This document shows positions 1-7,588 of a DNA stretch of 64,000 nucleotides, one piece after another. The stretch covers positions 1,716,696 to 1,780,695 of the forward strand of contig NZ_KI912155.1 in NCBI RefSeq assembly GCF_000517125.1, in the 5' to 3' direction. A program made the position numbers and the translations under genes. The notes under the pieces are model-generated. The model made no database searches, had not been told where the DNA came from, and saw only the letters and a program-made list of their open reading frames with translations. Position 1 is the first letter of the stretch, and each line of letters begins with the position of its first letter. Source of the stretch: Arthrobacter sp. MA-N2. GTDB lineage: Bacteria > Actinomycetota > Actinomycetes > Actinomycetales > Micrococcaceae.

Positions 1-29
1 TGTGGCTCAGGCACGCCAACCTCGAATAA
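1..29 (+). CDS. hxlB: C-terminal end of 6-phospho-3-hexuloisomerase (partial)
   Basis: Only the last eight codons and the TAA stop are inside the window; they read WLRHANLE. From memory, a -HANLE ending is common in 6-phospho-3-hexuloisomerases, which convert hexulose-6-phosphate to fructose-6-phosphate in the ribulose monophosphate pathway. The next gene downstream on the same strand encodes the partner enzyme hexulose-6-phosphate synthase, and the two are usually neighbours. The assignment rests on this short tail plus context, so it is moderate at best. Confidence 0.5.
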
Positions 30-187
30 CCCCCCTGTATAGCCCCGGATAACCCCGCCGGGTTACCGGCCCCGGTCTGGCCGGTCCCTGTCTGGCCGAC
101 CCCGGGTTACCGGCTGGTCCCTGGTTTGGCGGGGCCCCTGTTTTTCCATCACCATCTCTGCAGTTCCCTACAGAAAGATAAATCATC
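30..187 (+). other. GC-rich repeat-containing spacer ahead of hxlA
   Basis: This 158-bp spacer contains an 11-bp direct repeat GGGTTACCGGC at 60-70 and 104-114, interleaved with CTGGCCG and CTGGTCCC repeats. No reading frame here resembles a protein. It could hold a processing or attenuation structure between hxlB and hxlA, or a short degenerate repeat. A weak purine-rich stretch (AGAAAG) near 171-176 precedes the hxlA ATG. Confidence 0.4.
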
Positions 188-811
188 ATGAAACTCCAAG
201 TTGCCGTGGACCTTCTCACGACCGAAGACGCTCTCGAACTGGCCGGCAAGGTCGCCGAGTACGTTGACATCATTGAGTTGGGTACCCCGTTGATCAAGGC
301 TGCCGGGCTTGCTGTCGTCACTGCTGTGAAGCAAGCCCACCCGGACAAGATTGTTTTCGCTGACATGAAGACCATGGACGCGGGGGAGCTTGAAGCCGAT
401 ATCGCTTTCAAGGCCGGCGCGGACCTGGTTACGGTGCTCGGTAGCGCTGATGACTCCACCATTGCCGGTGCGGTCAAGGCAGCCAAGGCCCACAACAAGG
501 GCATCGTGGTTGACCTTATCGGTGTGGCCGACAAGGTTAGCCGTGCGAAGGAAGTCCGTGCGCTGGGTGCGAAGTTCGTCGAGATGCACGCGGGCCTGGA
601 CGAGCAGGCTCAGCCCGGTTACGACCTGAACGGTCTGCTCAGTGCCGGAGCCGAAGCGCGTGTTCCGTTCTCCGTGGCCGGTGGCGTGAACCTGTCCACC
701 ATCGCCGCCGTGCAGCAGGCCGGCGCTGATGTCGCCGTCGCCGGTGGCGCGATCTACGGTGCAGCCGACCCGGCCCTGGCAGCCAAGGCACTGCGCGCCG
801 CGATCGTCTAA
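188..811 (+). CDS. hxlA: 3-hexulose-6-phosphate synthase
   Basis: The 207-residue protein condenses formaldehyde with ribulose-5-phosphate to hexulose-6-phosphate, the entry step of the RuMP pathway, in the cytosol. It has the full length of the family and the orotidine-decarboxylase-superfamily fold signature: D8 at the end of strand 1, the D59-x-K61-x-x-D64 motif (FADMKTMDAG), and the C-terminal phosphate-binding VAGGV and VAGGAIYG segments. ATG 188 gives the canonical N-terminus (MKLQVAVDLL). The gene follows a probable hexuloisomerase and precedes zwf-opcA-gnd, which suggests cyclic oxidation of formaldehyde rather than pure assimilation. A strong hairpin follows the stop. Confidence 0.93.
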   Translation: MKLQVAVDLLTTEDALELAGKVAEYVDIIELGTPLIKAAGLAVVTAVKQAHPDKIVFADMKTMDAGELEADIAFKAGADLVTVLGSADDSTIAGAVKAAKAHNKGIVVDLIGVADKVSRAKEVRALGAKFVEMHAGLDEQAQPGYDLNGLLSAGAEARVPFSVAGGVNLSTIAAVQQAGADVAVAGGAIYGAADPALAAKALRAAIV

Positions 812-824
812 CCCCTCGGGCGTC

Positions 825-874
825 ACCTCCGAGGCGCAGCCCCTGCAACTTCAGGGACCCGCAGCCTCGGAGGT
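825..874 (+). terminator. Terminator-like hairpin after hxlA
   Basis: ACCTCCGAGGC (825-835) pairs perfectly with GCCTCGGAGGT (864-874), and an inner CCCTG/CAGGG pair extends the stem. It begins 13 bp after the hxlA stop codon. There is no long T-run, so termination efficiency is uncertain. Confidence 0.6.
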
Positions 875-959
875 TCTGAGCTGTGCTGTCCACGGAGCTA
901 CATCACCGCGGGGCAGTACAAGCCCGGCGGAAGAACTGACGAATCAACAAACCCTGGGA

Positions 960-1184
960 ATGCCCGGGGGAAGTCGCAGATTCTCTGTCCAGCAGCCTGT
1001 TCGCGGGTGGAATTCCCTGCAGTATGGCAACTGTGTTGAATTCGGGTCCAACGGTTCGTTCCTCTACGCCGCCTATATTGATGGCCGTGCCGACGACGGC
1101 CACCTGATCTGGGTCATCGAGAACGGTACCGGCTGCCGCTATCTGTTTGTTCGTGATGCTCCCATCACGCTGTATTCGATCTAA
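960..1184 (+). CDS. Small hypothetical protein (74 aa)
   Basis: An open frame from ATG 960 encodes 74 residues. The last 57 have protein-like composition (NSLQYGNCVEFGSNGSF, then GHLIWVIENGTGCRYLFVRD), rich in aromatic and beta-branched residues, with two cysteines and no membrane segment. I do not recognise a family. There is no convincing ribosome site ahead of 960, so the true start could be elsewhere, or this could be the surviving end of a longer gene. The frame ends 71 bp before the next small ORF on the same strand. Confidence 0.35.
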   Translation: MPGGSRRFSVQQPVRGWNSLQYGNCVEFGSNGSFLYAAYIDGRADDGHLIWVIENGTGCRYLFVRDAPITLYSI

Positions 1185-1255
1185 GACACACCACACCCTC
1201 ATATGAGGGGTGGCATATTTGGGAACCCTAATCCCTGGGAAGGAAGCTGTTCAGC

Positions 1256-1471
1256 ATGCGTAGTCAGACCGCCGAGCATTTGGAAGTCCTCGTTACCGAG
1301 CCTGCTCGGCTTTACGAGTTGCTCGACGATGCAGAAGCCATGCTCCGGCAAGTAGCGCTGCCCCAACAGTCTGCCGGAATCCTGGTCACCCGCCATCATC
1401 CTGGCCGATACACGCTCGCGCTCAGCGCCGCGGTTCCCTTTGGTGAGACCCGCGAGCAGATCCTCTCATGA
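1256..1471 (+). CDS. Small hypothetical protein (71 aa)
   Basis: ATG 1256 is preceded by a good GGAAGGAAG ribosome site. The 71-residue product is acidic in its first half, with a probable helix (HLEVLVTEPARLYELLDDAE) followed by a basic, beta-rich second half (GILVTRHHPGRYTLALS). It has no signal peptide, membrane segment or metal motif, and I do not recognise the family. It ends 81 bp before zwf on the same strand and may be cotranscribed with it. Confidence 0.6.
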   Translation: MRSQTAEHLEVLVTEPARLYELLDDAEAMLRQVALPQQSAGILVTRHHPGRYTLALSAAVPFGETREQILS

Positions 1472-1552
1472 CCGCCGGTCAACGGCCGCACAAATCCTCT
1501 AGTGACGGTCGGTCGCCAGCTGTACTGACCGTCGAAAAGTTAGAAGGCAACA

Positions 1553-3109
1553 ATGTCTGTTAGTTACCTTGATGCGGGTGTGAGGTCCGGGCATAACCCC
1601 CTCCGGGACCCGAGAGACCGCCGCCTGAACCGCATCGCCGGGCCGTCATCGTTGGTGTTTTTCGGGGTCACCGGCGATCTTGCCCGTAAGAAGCTCATGC
1701 CCGCCGTGTACGATCTCGCCAACCGGGGCCTGCTGCCGCCAAGCTTCGCGCTGGTCGGTTTCGGCCGGCGCGAGTGGAGCAACGAGGACTTCGCCAACGA
1801 GGTCAGGGAGAACGTCAAAGCGTATTCCCGGACCCCGTTCGATGAGGCCGTCTGGGGCCAGCTTTCCGAGGGTATCCGGTTCGTGCAGGGGGAGTTCGAT
1901 GACGATGAGGCGTTCAAGCGTCTGAGTGCCACTCTGGATGAGCTGGATGAGACCCGCGGGACGCGGGGGAACCATGCGTTCTATCTCTCGATTCCGCCCA
2001 AGGCCTTCGAGCAGGTCTGCCGGCAGCTCTCCCGCCACGGCCTGGCGCGGGCCGGGGACGGGCAGTGGCGGCGGGTGGTGATCGAGAAGCCGTTCGGGCA
2101 TGACCTGGAGTCCGCCCGGCAGCTGAACGACATTGTGGAGTCCGTGTTCCCGCCGGACGCGGTGTTCCGCATCGATCATTACCTGGGCAAGGAAACGGTC
2201 CAGAACATCCTGGCGCTGCGTTTCGCGAACCAGCTCTTCGAGCCGTTGTGGAACGCGAACTACGTGGACCATGTCCAGATCACCATGGCCGAGGACATCG
2301 GCACGGGCGGCCGTGCGGGCTATTACGACGGTGTCGGGGCGGCACGGGACGTGATCCAGAACCACCTGTTGCAGTTGCTGGCGTTGACGGCCATGGAAGA
2401 GCCGATTTCCTTCAACGCCGATGACCTGCGGGCCGAGAAGGAAAAGGTCCTGGCCGCGGTCAGGCTGCCCGAGGACCTGTCCACCCACTCGGCCCGGGGC
2501 CAGTTCACCGGCGGCTGGCAAGGCGGGGAACTGGTCCAGGGGTATCTGGACGAGGACGGCATCCCGGCTGATTCGAAGACCGAGACGTTCGCCGCGATCC
2601 GCCTGGACATCCATACCCGGCGCTGGGCCGGGGCACCGTTCTACCTGCGTGCCGGTAAACGCCTCGGGCGCCGGGTCACGGAAATCGCCGTGGTATTCAA
2701 ACGCGCACCGAACCTGCTCTTCCGCGGGCACGGGGAGGACGACTTCGGTCAGAACGCCGTCGTCATCCGGGTCCAGCCCGACGAGGGCGCCACGATCCGG
2801 TTCGGGTCCAAGGTCCCGGGCACGCAGATGGAAGTCCGCGACGTGACCATGGACTTCGGCTACGGGCACTCCTTCACCGAGTCCAGCCCCGAAGCGTACG
2901 AACGGCTCATCCTGGACGTGCTGCTGGGCGAACCCCCGCTGTTCCCGAGGCACGCCGAAGTCGAGGAGTCCTGGAAGATCCTTGACCCGTTCGAGGACTA
3001 CTGGGCGTCCCTGGACGAACAACCCGAACCCTACGCTCCCGGCAGCTGGGGCCCGGCCTCGGCCGATGAACTGCTTGCCCGCGACGGACGAACCTGGAGA
3101 AGGCCATGA
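1553..3109 (+). CDS. zwf: Glucose-6-phosphate 1-dehydrogenase
   Basis: The 518-residue enzyme oxidises glucose-6-phosphate to 6-phosphogluconolactone with NADP, opening the oxidative pentose phosphate pathway. The dinucleotide-binding GVTGDLARKKL lies at about 38-48, EKPFG at 178-182, and the substrate-binding signature RIDHYLGKE at 206-214. Length is normal for an actinobacterial Zwf. ATG 1553 has an AGAAGG site upstream. The stop overlaps the opcA start (ATGA), so the two are translationally coupled. Next to hxlA, this enzyme would feed the oxidative half of a formaldehyde-oxidising RuMP cycle. Confidence 0.96.
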   Translation: MSVSYLDAGVRSGHNPLRDPRDRRLNRIAGPSSLVFFGVTGDLARKKLMPAVYDLANRGLLPPSFALVGFGRREWSNEDFANEVRENVKAYSRTPFDEAVWGQLSEGIRFVQGEFDDDEAFKRLSATLDELDETRGTRGNHAFYLSIPPKAFEQVCRQLSRHGLARAGDGQWRRVVIEKPFGHDLESARQLNDIVESVFPPDAVFRIDHYLGKETVQNILALRFANQLFEPLWNANYVDHVQITMAEDIGTGGRAGYYDGVGAARDVIQNHLLQLLALTAMEEPISFNADDLRAEKEKVLAAVRLPEDLSTHSARGQFTGGWQGGELVQGYLDEDGIPADSKTETFAAIRLDIHTRRWAGAPFYLRAGKRLGRRVTEIAVVFKRAPNLLFRGHGEDDFGQNAVVIRVQPDEGATIRFGSKVPGTQMEVRDVTMDFGYGHSFTESSPEAYERLILDVLLGEPPLFPRHAEVEESWKILDPFEDYWASLDEQPEPYAPGSWGPASADELLARDGRTWRRP

Positions 3110-4059
3110 TCGTAGACCTGCCGGACACCACCACCTCCAAGATCTCCAAGAAGATCACCTCCCTGCGCGAGCAAGGAGGCGTGATCGCCCTCGGACGCGT
3201 CCTGACCCTGGTAGTGGTCACCACCTCCGGCCTGGAAGAAGAAGCCATCGAGGCAGCCAACGACGCCAGCCGCGAACACCCCTGCCGCATCATCGTCCTC
3301 GCCGACGCCGGCGCCCACGCACCGACCCGACTGGACGCCCAGATCCGGGTCGGCGGGGACGCCGGAGCCTCCGAAGTCATCGTGCTGCGCGGCTACGGGG
3401 AACTCGCCAAGGAAAGCGAATCCCTCGTCGCGGCCCTGCTCCTGCCCGACGCACCCATCGTGGCCTGGTGGCCGCACGGCGCCCCCGAGAACGCGTGCGA
3501 AACCTCCATCGGACGCATCGCACACCGCCGCATCACCGACTCCGCCAACGAACCCGACCCCGCAGCAGCACTGGCCCGGATCCGGGAAACCTACCGCGCC
3601 GGAGACACCGACCTCGCCTGGACACGCCTGACCAACTGGCGCATCCAACTCGCCGCCGTGTTTGACCAAGTAGACGCACGGTCCGTCACGGCGATCGAGG
3701 TCGAGGGCGCCTCCGATTCACCCAGCACCATCCTGCTGGCCGCGTGGCTCCACCGGGCCCTGGACGCCCCCGTCACCATCGTCGCAGACCCGGCCGGTAT
3801 CGGCACCGGCATTCACGGCGTCCGGCTGAGCCGCCCCGGTGGCGACATCCAGCTGGTCCGCTCCGGCCTGTCCATCGCCGAGTTGACCCAGCCCGGTCAG
3901 CCCGACCAGCGGATCACCCTCCCGCGCCGCAGCCTGCGGGACTGCCTCGCCGAAGAACTGCGTCGCCTCGACCCCGACGAGGTCTTCGGCGACGTGCTCC
4001 AGCATTTACAACGGGAGATTCTTCCGAAATCTCTAGAACTACTATCTTTGGAGTTTTGA
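3106..4059 (+). CDS. opcA: Glucose-6-phosphate dehydrogenase assembly protein OpcA
   Basis: This 317-residue protein belongs to the OpcA family of actinobacteria and cyanobacteria, which binds and activates glucose-6-phosphate dehydrogenase. Visible family features are the N-terminal MIVDLPDTTTSKISKKI segment, a central SLVAALLLPDAPIVAWWP motif, and TDLAWTRLTNWR around the middle. Its start overlaps the zwf stop by 4 bp and its own TGA overlaps the gnd ATG by 1 bp, so zwf-opcA-gnd form one tight operon. No catalytic role is expected. Confidence 0.95.
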   Translation: MIVDLPDTTTSKISKKITSLREQGGVIALGRVLTLVVVTTSGLEEEAIEAANDASREHPCRIIVLADAGAHAPTRLDAQIRVGGDAGASEVIVLRGYGELAKESESLVAALLLPDAPIVAWWPHGAPENACETSIGRIAHRRITDSANEPDPAAALARIRETYRAGDTDLAWTRLTNWRIQLAAVFDQVDARSVTAIEVEGASDSPSTILLAAWLHRALDAPVTIVADPAGIGTGIHGVRLSRPGGDIQLVRSGLSIAELTQPGQPDQRITLPRRSLRDCLAEELRRLDPDEVFGDVLQHLQREILPKSLELLSLEF

Positions 4060-5495
4060 TGTCAGCACACATCGGTGTCACCGGCCTCGCGGTGATGGGC
4101 GCCAATCTGGCCCGCAATTTGGCCCGCAACGGTTTCACCGTTGCTCTCCACAACCGTTCCGTCGAGAAGACCGACGCCCTGCTGGCTAAGCACGGCACGG
4201 ACGGTGACTTCATCCGGACGGAAACCCTCCAGGAGCTCGTTGATTCCTTAGAGAAGCCCCGTCGTGTCCTGATCATGGTGAAGGCCGGCAAGCCGGTTGA
4301 CGCTGTGATCGATCAGCTTGTTCCTTTGCTGGAGCCGGGTGACATTGTGATCGACGCCGGTAACTCGCATTTCGAGGACACCCGTCGCCGGGAAGCAGCA
4401 TTGGCTGAGAAGGAGCTGCATTTCGTGGGCGTGGGTGTTTCCGGCGGCGAGGAGGGTGCGCTCAACGGCCCCTCGATCATGCCCGGTGGTTCCAAGGAGT
4501 CTTACGACGCTTTGGGTCCGTTGCTGGAGAAGATCTCTGCCAAGGTTGACGGGAAGCCGTGCTGTGCGTGGATCGGCACTGATGGTGCCGGTCACTTTGT
4601 CAAGATGGTCCACAACGGTATCGAGTACGCCGACATGCAGGTCATCGGTGAAGCGTTCGATCTCCTGCGCTCCGGTGCGGGCATCGAGCCGGCTGAGCAG
4701 TCCAGGATCTTCGCCGAGTGGAACAAGGGCGAACTCGCGTCGTTCCTGATCGAAATTTCCGCGGAGGTCCTGGGCCACGTTGATGCCAAGACGGGCAAGC
4801 CGTTCGTCGATGTCGTCGTGGACGCTGCCGGGCAGAAGGGCACCGGCCGTTGGACGGTCATCTCCGCCCTTGAGCTCGGTTCTCCGGTTTCGGGCATCGC
4901 GGAGTCGGTCTTCGCCCGGGCCCTGTCTTCCCAGGCGGAGCAGCGCAAGCTGGGCCAGGAGCTGCTTGCGGGGGAGGAAATCGCCGTCGAGGTTCCCGAG
5001 AACTTCGTCGAGGACATCCGCCAGGCGCTGTACGCTTCCAAGCTGGTTTCCTATGCCCAGGGCCTGGACATGCTGACTTCGGCTGCGAAGGAGTACGGCT
5101 GGGACCTGAAGCTGGATGAGATCGCTTCGCTGTGGCGTGGTGGCTGCATCATCCGTGCCGAGCTGCTGAAGGAAATCACCAACGCGTACGCGGCCGAGGA
5201 GAAGCCGGCCAACCTGCTGTTCGCTCCGGCTTTCACGAAGGCGATTGCCGGTGCGCTGCCGGCGTGGCGGCGCGTGGTGGCCACGGCCGTCCAGCTGGGC
5301 ATCCCGGTTCCGGTGTTCTCCTCCTCGCTGGCCTACTACGACGGACTGCGCCGCAAGCGCCTCGCCGCGGCGGTCATCCAGGGACAGCGCGACCTCTTCG
5401 GTGCGCACACCTACGGCCGCGTCGACGCCGAAGGCACCTTCCACACCCTCTGGGGCGAAGACAAGTCCGAAATCTCGGCAGTCGACACCCACTAG
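4059..5495 (+). CDS. gnd: 6-phosphogluconate dehydrogenase, decarboxylating
   Basis: The 478-residue enzyme converts 6-phosphogluconate to ribulose-5-phosphate and CO2 with NADP. Key features are the nucleotide-binding GLAVMGANLARN at about residue 9, DAGNSHFEDT, the substrate-binding GVSGGEEGALNGPSIMPGG, and KMVHNGIEYADMQ with the catalytic lysine. The length matches the long (E. coli-type) family. I take ATG 4059 as the start: it overlaps the opcA stop as TGATG and gives the canonical MSAHIGVTGLAVMG N-terminus. The ribulose-5-phosphate it makes is the formaldehyde acceptor used by hexulose-phosphate synthase upstream. Confidence 0.96.
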   Translation: MSAHIGVTGLAVMGANLARNLARNGFTVALHNRSVEKTDALLAKHGTDGDFIRTETLQELVDSLEKPRRVLIMVKAGKPVDAVIDQLVPLLEPGDIVIDAGNSHFEDTRRREAALAEKELHFVGVGVSGGEEGALNGPSIMPGGSKESYDALGPLLEKISAKVDGKPCCAWIGTDGAGHFVKMVHNGIEYADMQVIGEAFDLLRSGAGIEPAEQSRIFAEWNKGELASFLIEISAEVLGHVDAKTGKPFVDVVVDAAGQKGTGRWTVISALELGSPVSGIAESVFARALSSQAEQRKLGQELLAGEEIAVEVPENFVEDIRQALYASKLVSYAQGLDMLTSAAKEYGWDLKLDEIASLWRGGCIIRAELLKEITNAYAAEEKPANLLFAPAFTKAIAGALPAWRRVVATAVQLGIPVPVFSSSLAYYDGLRRKRLAAAVIQGQRDLFGAHTYGRVDAEGTFHTLWGEDKSEISAVDTH

Positions 5496-5516
5496 GACCG
5501 AAGTCACGCAGGCTGA

Positions 5517-5554
5517 AACGCCGGAATCCCCGTATGGGCGGGGATTCCGGCGTT
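5517..5554 (+). terminator. Strong rho-independent-type hairpin after gnd
   Basis: A perfect 15-bp inverted repeat (5517-5531 with 5540-5554) surrounds an 8-nt loop 22 bp after the gnd stop. The right arm runs into a short T-rich tail (CGTTATTGG). It closes the zwf-opcA-gnd operon and also borders the transposase fragment on the opposite strand. Confidence 0.8.
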
Positions 5555-5768
5555 ATTGGTGTGTTGGTTGATCGGTGACGGTCTGGGGTGCAAGGGCGTA
5601 GAGGAGAGTCTTGCCGGCCCGGGAGCCCCGCAGCGATTCGACCGTGTGTTCCGGGAGGGCCGCGAGGTTCGCCAGGATCTCGTGCTTGACCTTCGCGCCC
5701 TCCCGGTAGGAGCGGCGCAAAAGCACCGAATTCACCCGCCGCGACCGCCTCCTCGGAAGCCGTTCCAT
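5553..5768 (-). pseudogene. N-terminal fragment of a transposase
   Basis: A 71-codon minus-strand frame begins at ATG 5768 and contains VLLRRSYREGAKVKHEILAN followed by LAALPEHTVESLRGSRAGK. This strongly resembles the start of transposases whose N-terminus reads roughly LRESYREGGKVKHRTLANLS-LPEE-IE-LR. The full proteins are several hundred residues with a DDE domain; here the frame stops after 71, so it is a stub. The end coincides with the gnd terminator and the start overlaps the stop of the GH15 gene, which suggests deletion left only the first part of the element. No terminal inverted repeats were found. Confidence 0.65.
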
Positions 5769-7588
5769 TAAACTGCTGTGTTGACGGCCAGGCTGAGGCG
5801 GTCGACGCCGTGGATGGCGTCGGCGGCTCTGACGAGGGTCAGGTGTGAGAATGCTTGGGGAAAGTTCCCGGCCATCCGTCGTTCGTTCGTTGCGTATTCT
5901 TCGCTGAGCAGGCCGAGCTCGTTGGCGAACCCGACGAGTTTGTCCATGAGCATTGTTGCCTCGGCCTGACGGCCTGTGCGGGCATATTGTTCCACGAGCC
6001 AGAAAGAGCATGCGAGGAAAGGATGTTCGCCCGGTTCCAGGCCGTCAACGCCGCTCTCTGTTCGATAGCGCAGCAAGAGACCGTCGTCGGTGAGGAGTTC
6101 TTTTTCCAGCCGTGCGACTGTGCCGAGCATGTGCTCATCGTTGTAGGGGAGAAAACCGACCTGTGGAATGACGAGTAACGCAGCGTCGGTTTGGCCTCCG
6201 CCGTAGGTCTGGGTAAAGGAGTCGATCCTGCGGTCGAATCCCTCGCGCATTATCTCTTCGCGCAACCGGGCACGCAGATGCTCCCACTTCGTTATATCTC
6301 CGGATAGTCCGTGGATCCGCACTGCCCGGATCCCGCTGTTGAAGGCGGCCCACATCATCACTCGTGAGTGGGTGAAGTATTGTGCCTGGCCGCGCATTTC
6401 CCAAAGGCCGAAGTCCTTGTCATCGAAGTGTCTTTCGACGAATCCCAGGAGGGCCCGCTGAAGGGCCCAGGAGAAATGGTCTTCTTTGCCTCCGGCCATA
6501 CGCAGTCTTTCCAATGCCACCATCACTTCGCCGACAACATCGGCCTGGAACTGTGAAGCGGCCGCATTTCCAATGCGAACAGGCTTGGAGTTCGCATATC
6601 CGGGGAGGTGGTTGAGCTCGCGTTCAAGAAGTTCCCGTTCTCCCCCGACCCCGTACATGATCTGAATTTGCTCGGGGTTGCCGGCCAGTGCCCGAAGGAG
6701 CCAGTTGCGCCACTGAAGCGCCTCGGTTTCATAACCGTGGGTCAGCATCGATTCCAGCGTCAGGGCCGCATCGCGCAACCAGCAATACCGGTAGTCCCAG
6801 TTCCGTGATCCGCCGAAATCCTCCGGGAGGGACGTCGTGGGAGCTGCGACGATGCCGCCGGTTTCAAAATGCGTCAGGGCCCGCAGGACTAACAACGAAC
6901 GTTTCACCGCACTCCCATAGGCGCCGTCTTGCCGGCAGTGGCTTCCCCAACGGCTCCAGTACTCAGTAGCTTCTTCAAGAGCAGCATCAACGTCAACCGC
7001 TGCTGGCAGGGGACGGTGGGAGGGGAACCACGTTAGTTCAAAATCCACCTTCTCGCCCTCTGAAATGAGGAATTTTCCCTCGTGCCCGTGCGCATGGGCT
7101 TGTGGAAGATGAGGTCCTCTTAGCGCCAGAGCATCCGGACCGGCCATCGCCAACAGGACCGGCGCCGCCGTCGGCGCATTGTCCCGGACACGACTCACCC
7201 AAGGCACGACCGTTGAATATCCCGGGCGGATCCGAAGCTCCTGATGCATCTCAACGCTGCCCGCCAAACCGGTAACCCGGCGGATAAGGGAGGAACCGTT
7301 ATCCCCCAGCGGCATGAAATCGGTAACCAGGACCCTTCCCCCACCGGTCTCCCAGATGGTTTGAAGCACGAAGGTCGAGTCAAGATAGTAGCGCTCGACA
7401 ACCACAGCACCCGATTCGCCCGGAGCCAACAACCAGCGGCCATGCTCATCGGTGCCCACAATTCCACTGAACACGGACGGCGAATCGAAACGCGGGAAAC
7501 AGAGCCAGTCCACACTGCCGTCCCGGGATATAAGAGGCCCCGTCTGAAGATCCGATAGCAACGCATAGTCCTCTATGAGTGCAGCCAT
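5768..7588 (-). CDS. Glycoside hydrolase family 15 (glucoamylase/trehalase-like)
   Basis: The cytosolic protein, about 606 residues, belongs to the bacterial GH15 family, which hydrolyses alpha-glucosides such as maltodextrins or trehalose. The N-terminal beta-sandwich begins with the hallmark IEDYALLSDLQTGPLISRDG and GSVDWLCFPRFDSPSVF. The (alpha/alpha)6 domain carries NWDYRYCWLRDAALTL and the C-terminal HPFLACSFWLVEQ signature. I place the start at ATG 7588, giving MAALIEDYALLSD, although the frame stays open to 7651. No signal peptide is visible. It stands alone between an IS fragment and a degenerate region; substrate cannot be decided from sequence. Confidence 0.85.
   Translation of the reverse strand: MAALIEDYALLSDLQTGPLISRDGSVDWLCFPRFDSPSVFSGIVGTDEHGRWLLAPGESGAVVVERYYLDSTFVLQTIWETGGGRVLVTDFMPLGDNGSSLIRRVTGLAGSVEMHQELRIRPGYSTVVPWVSRVRDNAPTAAPVLLAMAGPDALALRGPHLPQAHAHGHEGKFLISEGEKVDFELTWFPSHRPLPAAVDVDAALEEATEYWSRWGSHCRQDGAYGSAVKRSLLVLRALTHFETGGIVAAPTTSLPEDFGGSRNWDYRYCWLRDAALTLESMLTHGYETEALQWRNWLLRALAGNPEQIQIMYGVGGERELLERELNHLPGYANSKPVRIGNAAASQFQADVVGEVMVALERLRMAGGKEDHFSWALQRALLGFVERHFDDKDFGLWEMRGQAQYFTHSRVMMWAAFNSGIRAVRIHGLSGDITKWEHLRARLREEIMREGFDRRIDSFTQTYGGGQTDAALLVIPQVGFLPYNDEHMLGTVARLEKELLTDDGLLLRYRTESGVDGLEPGEHPFLACSFWLVEQYARTGRQAEATMLMDKLVGFANELGLLSEEYATNERRMAGNFPQAFSHLTLVRAADAIHGVDRLSLAVNTAV

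Noticed and set aside
1646..3022. 458-codon open frame on the minus strand
   Set aside because: It is fully antisense to zwf, arises from high third-position GC, and has no family-like features.
4248..5507. 419-codon open frame on the minus strand
   Set aside because: Antisense to gnd; Leu/Arg/Asp-rich low-information composition typical of shadow frames.
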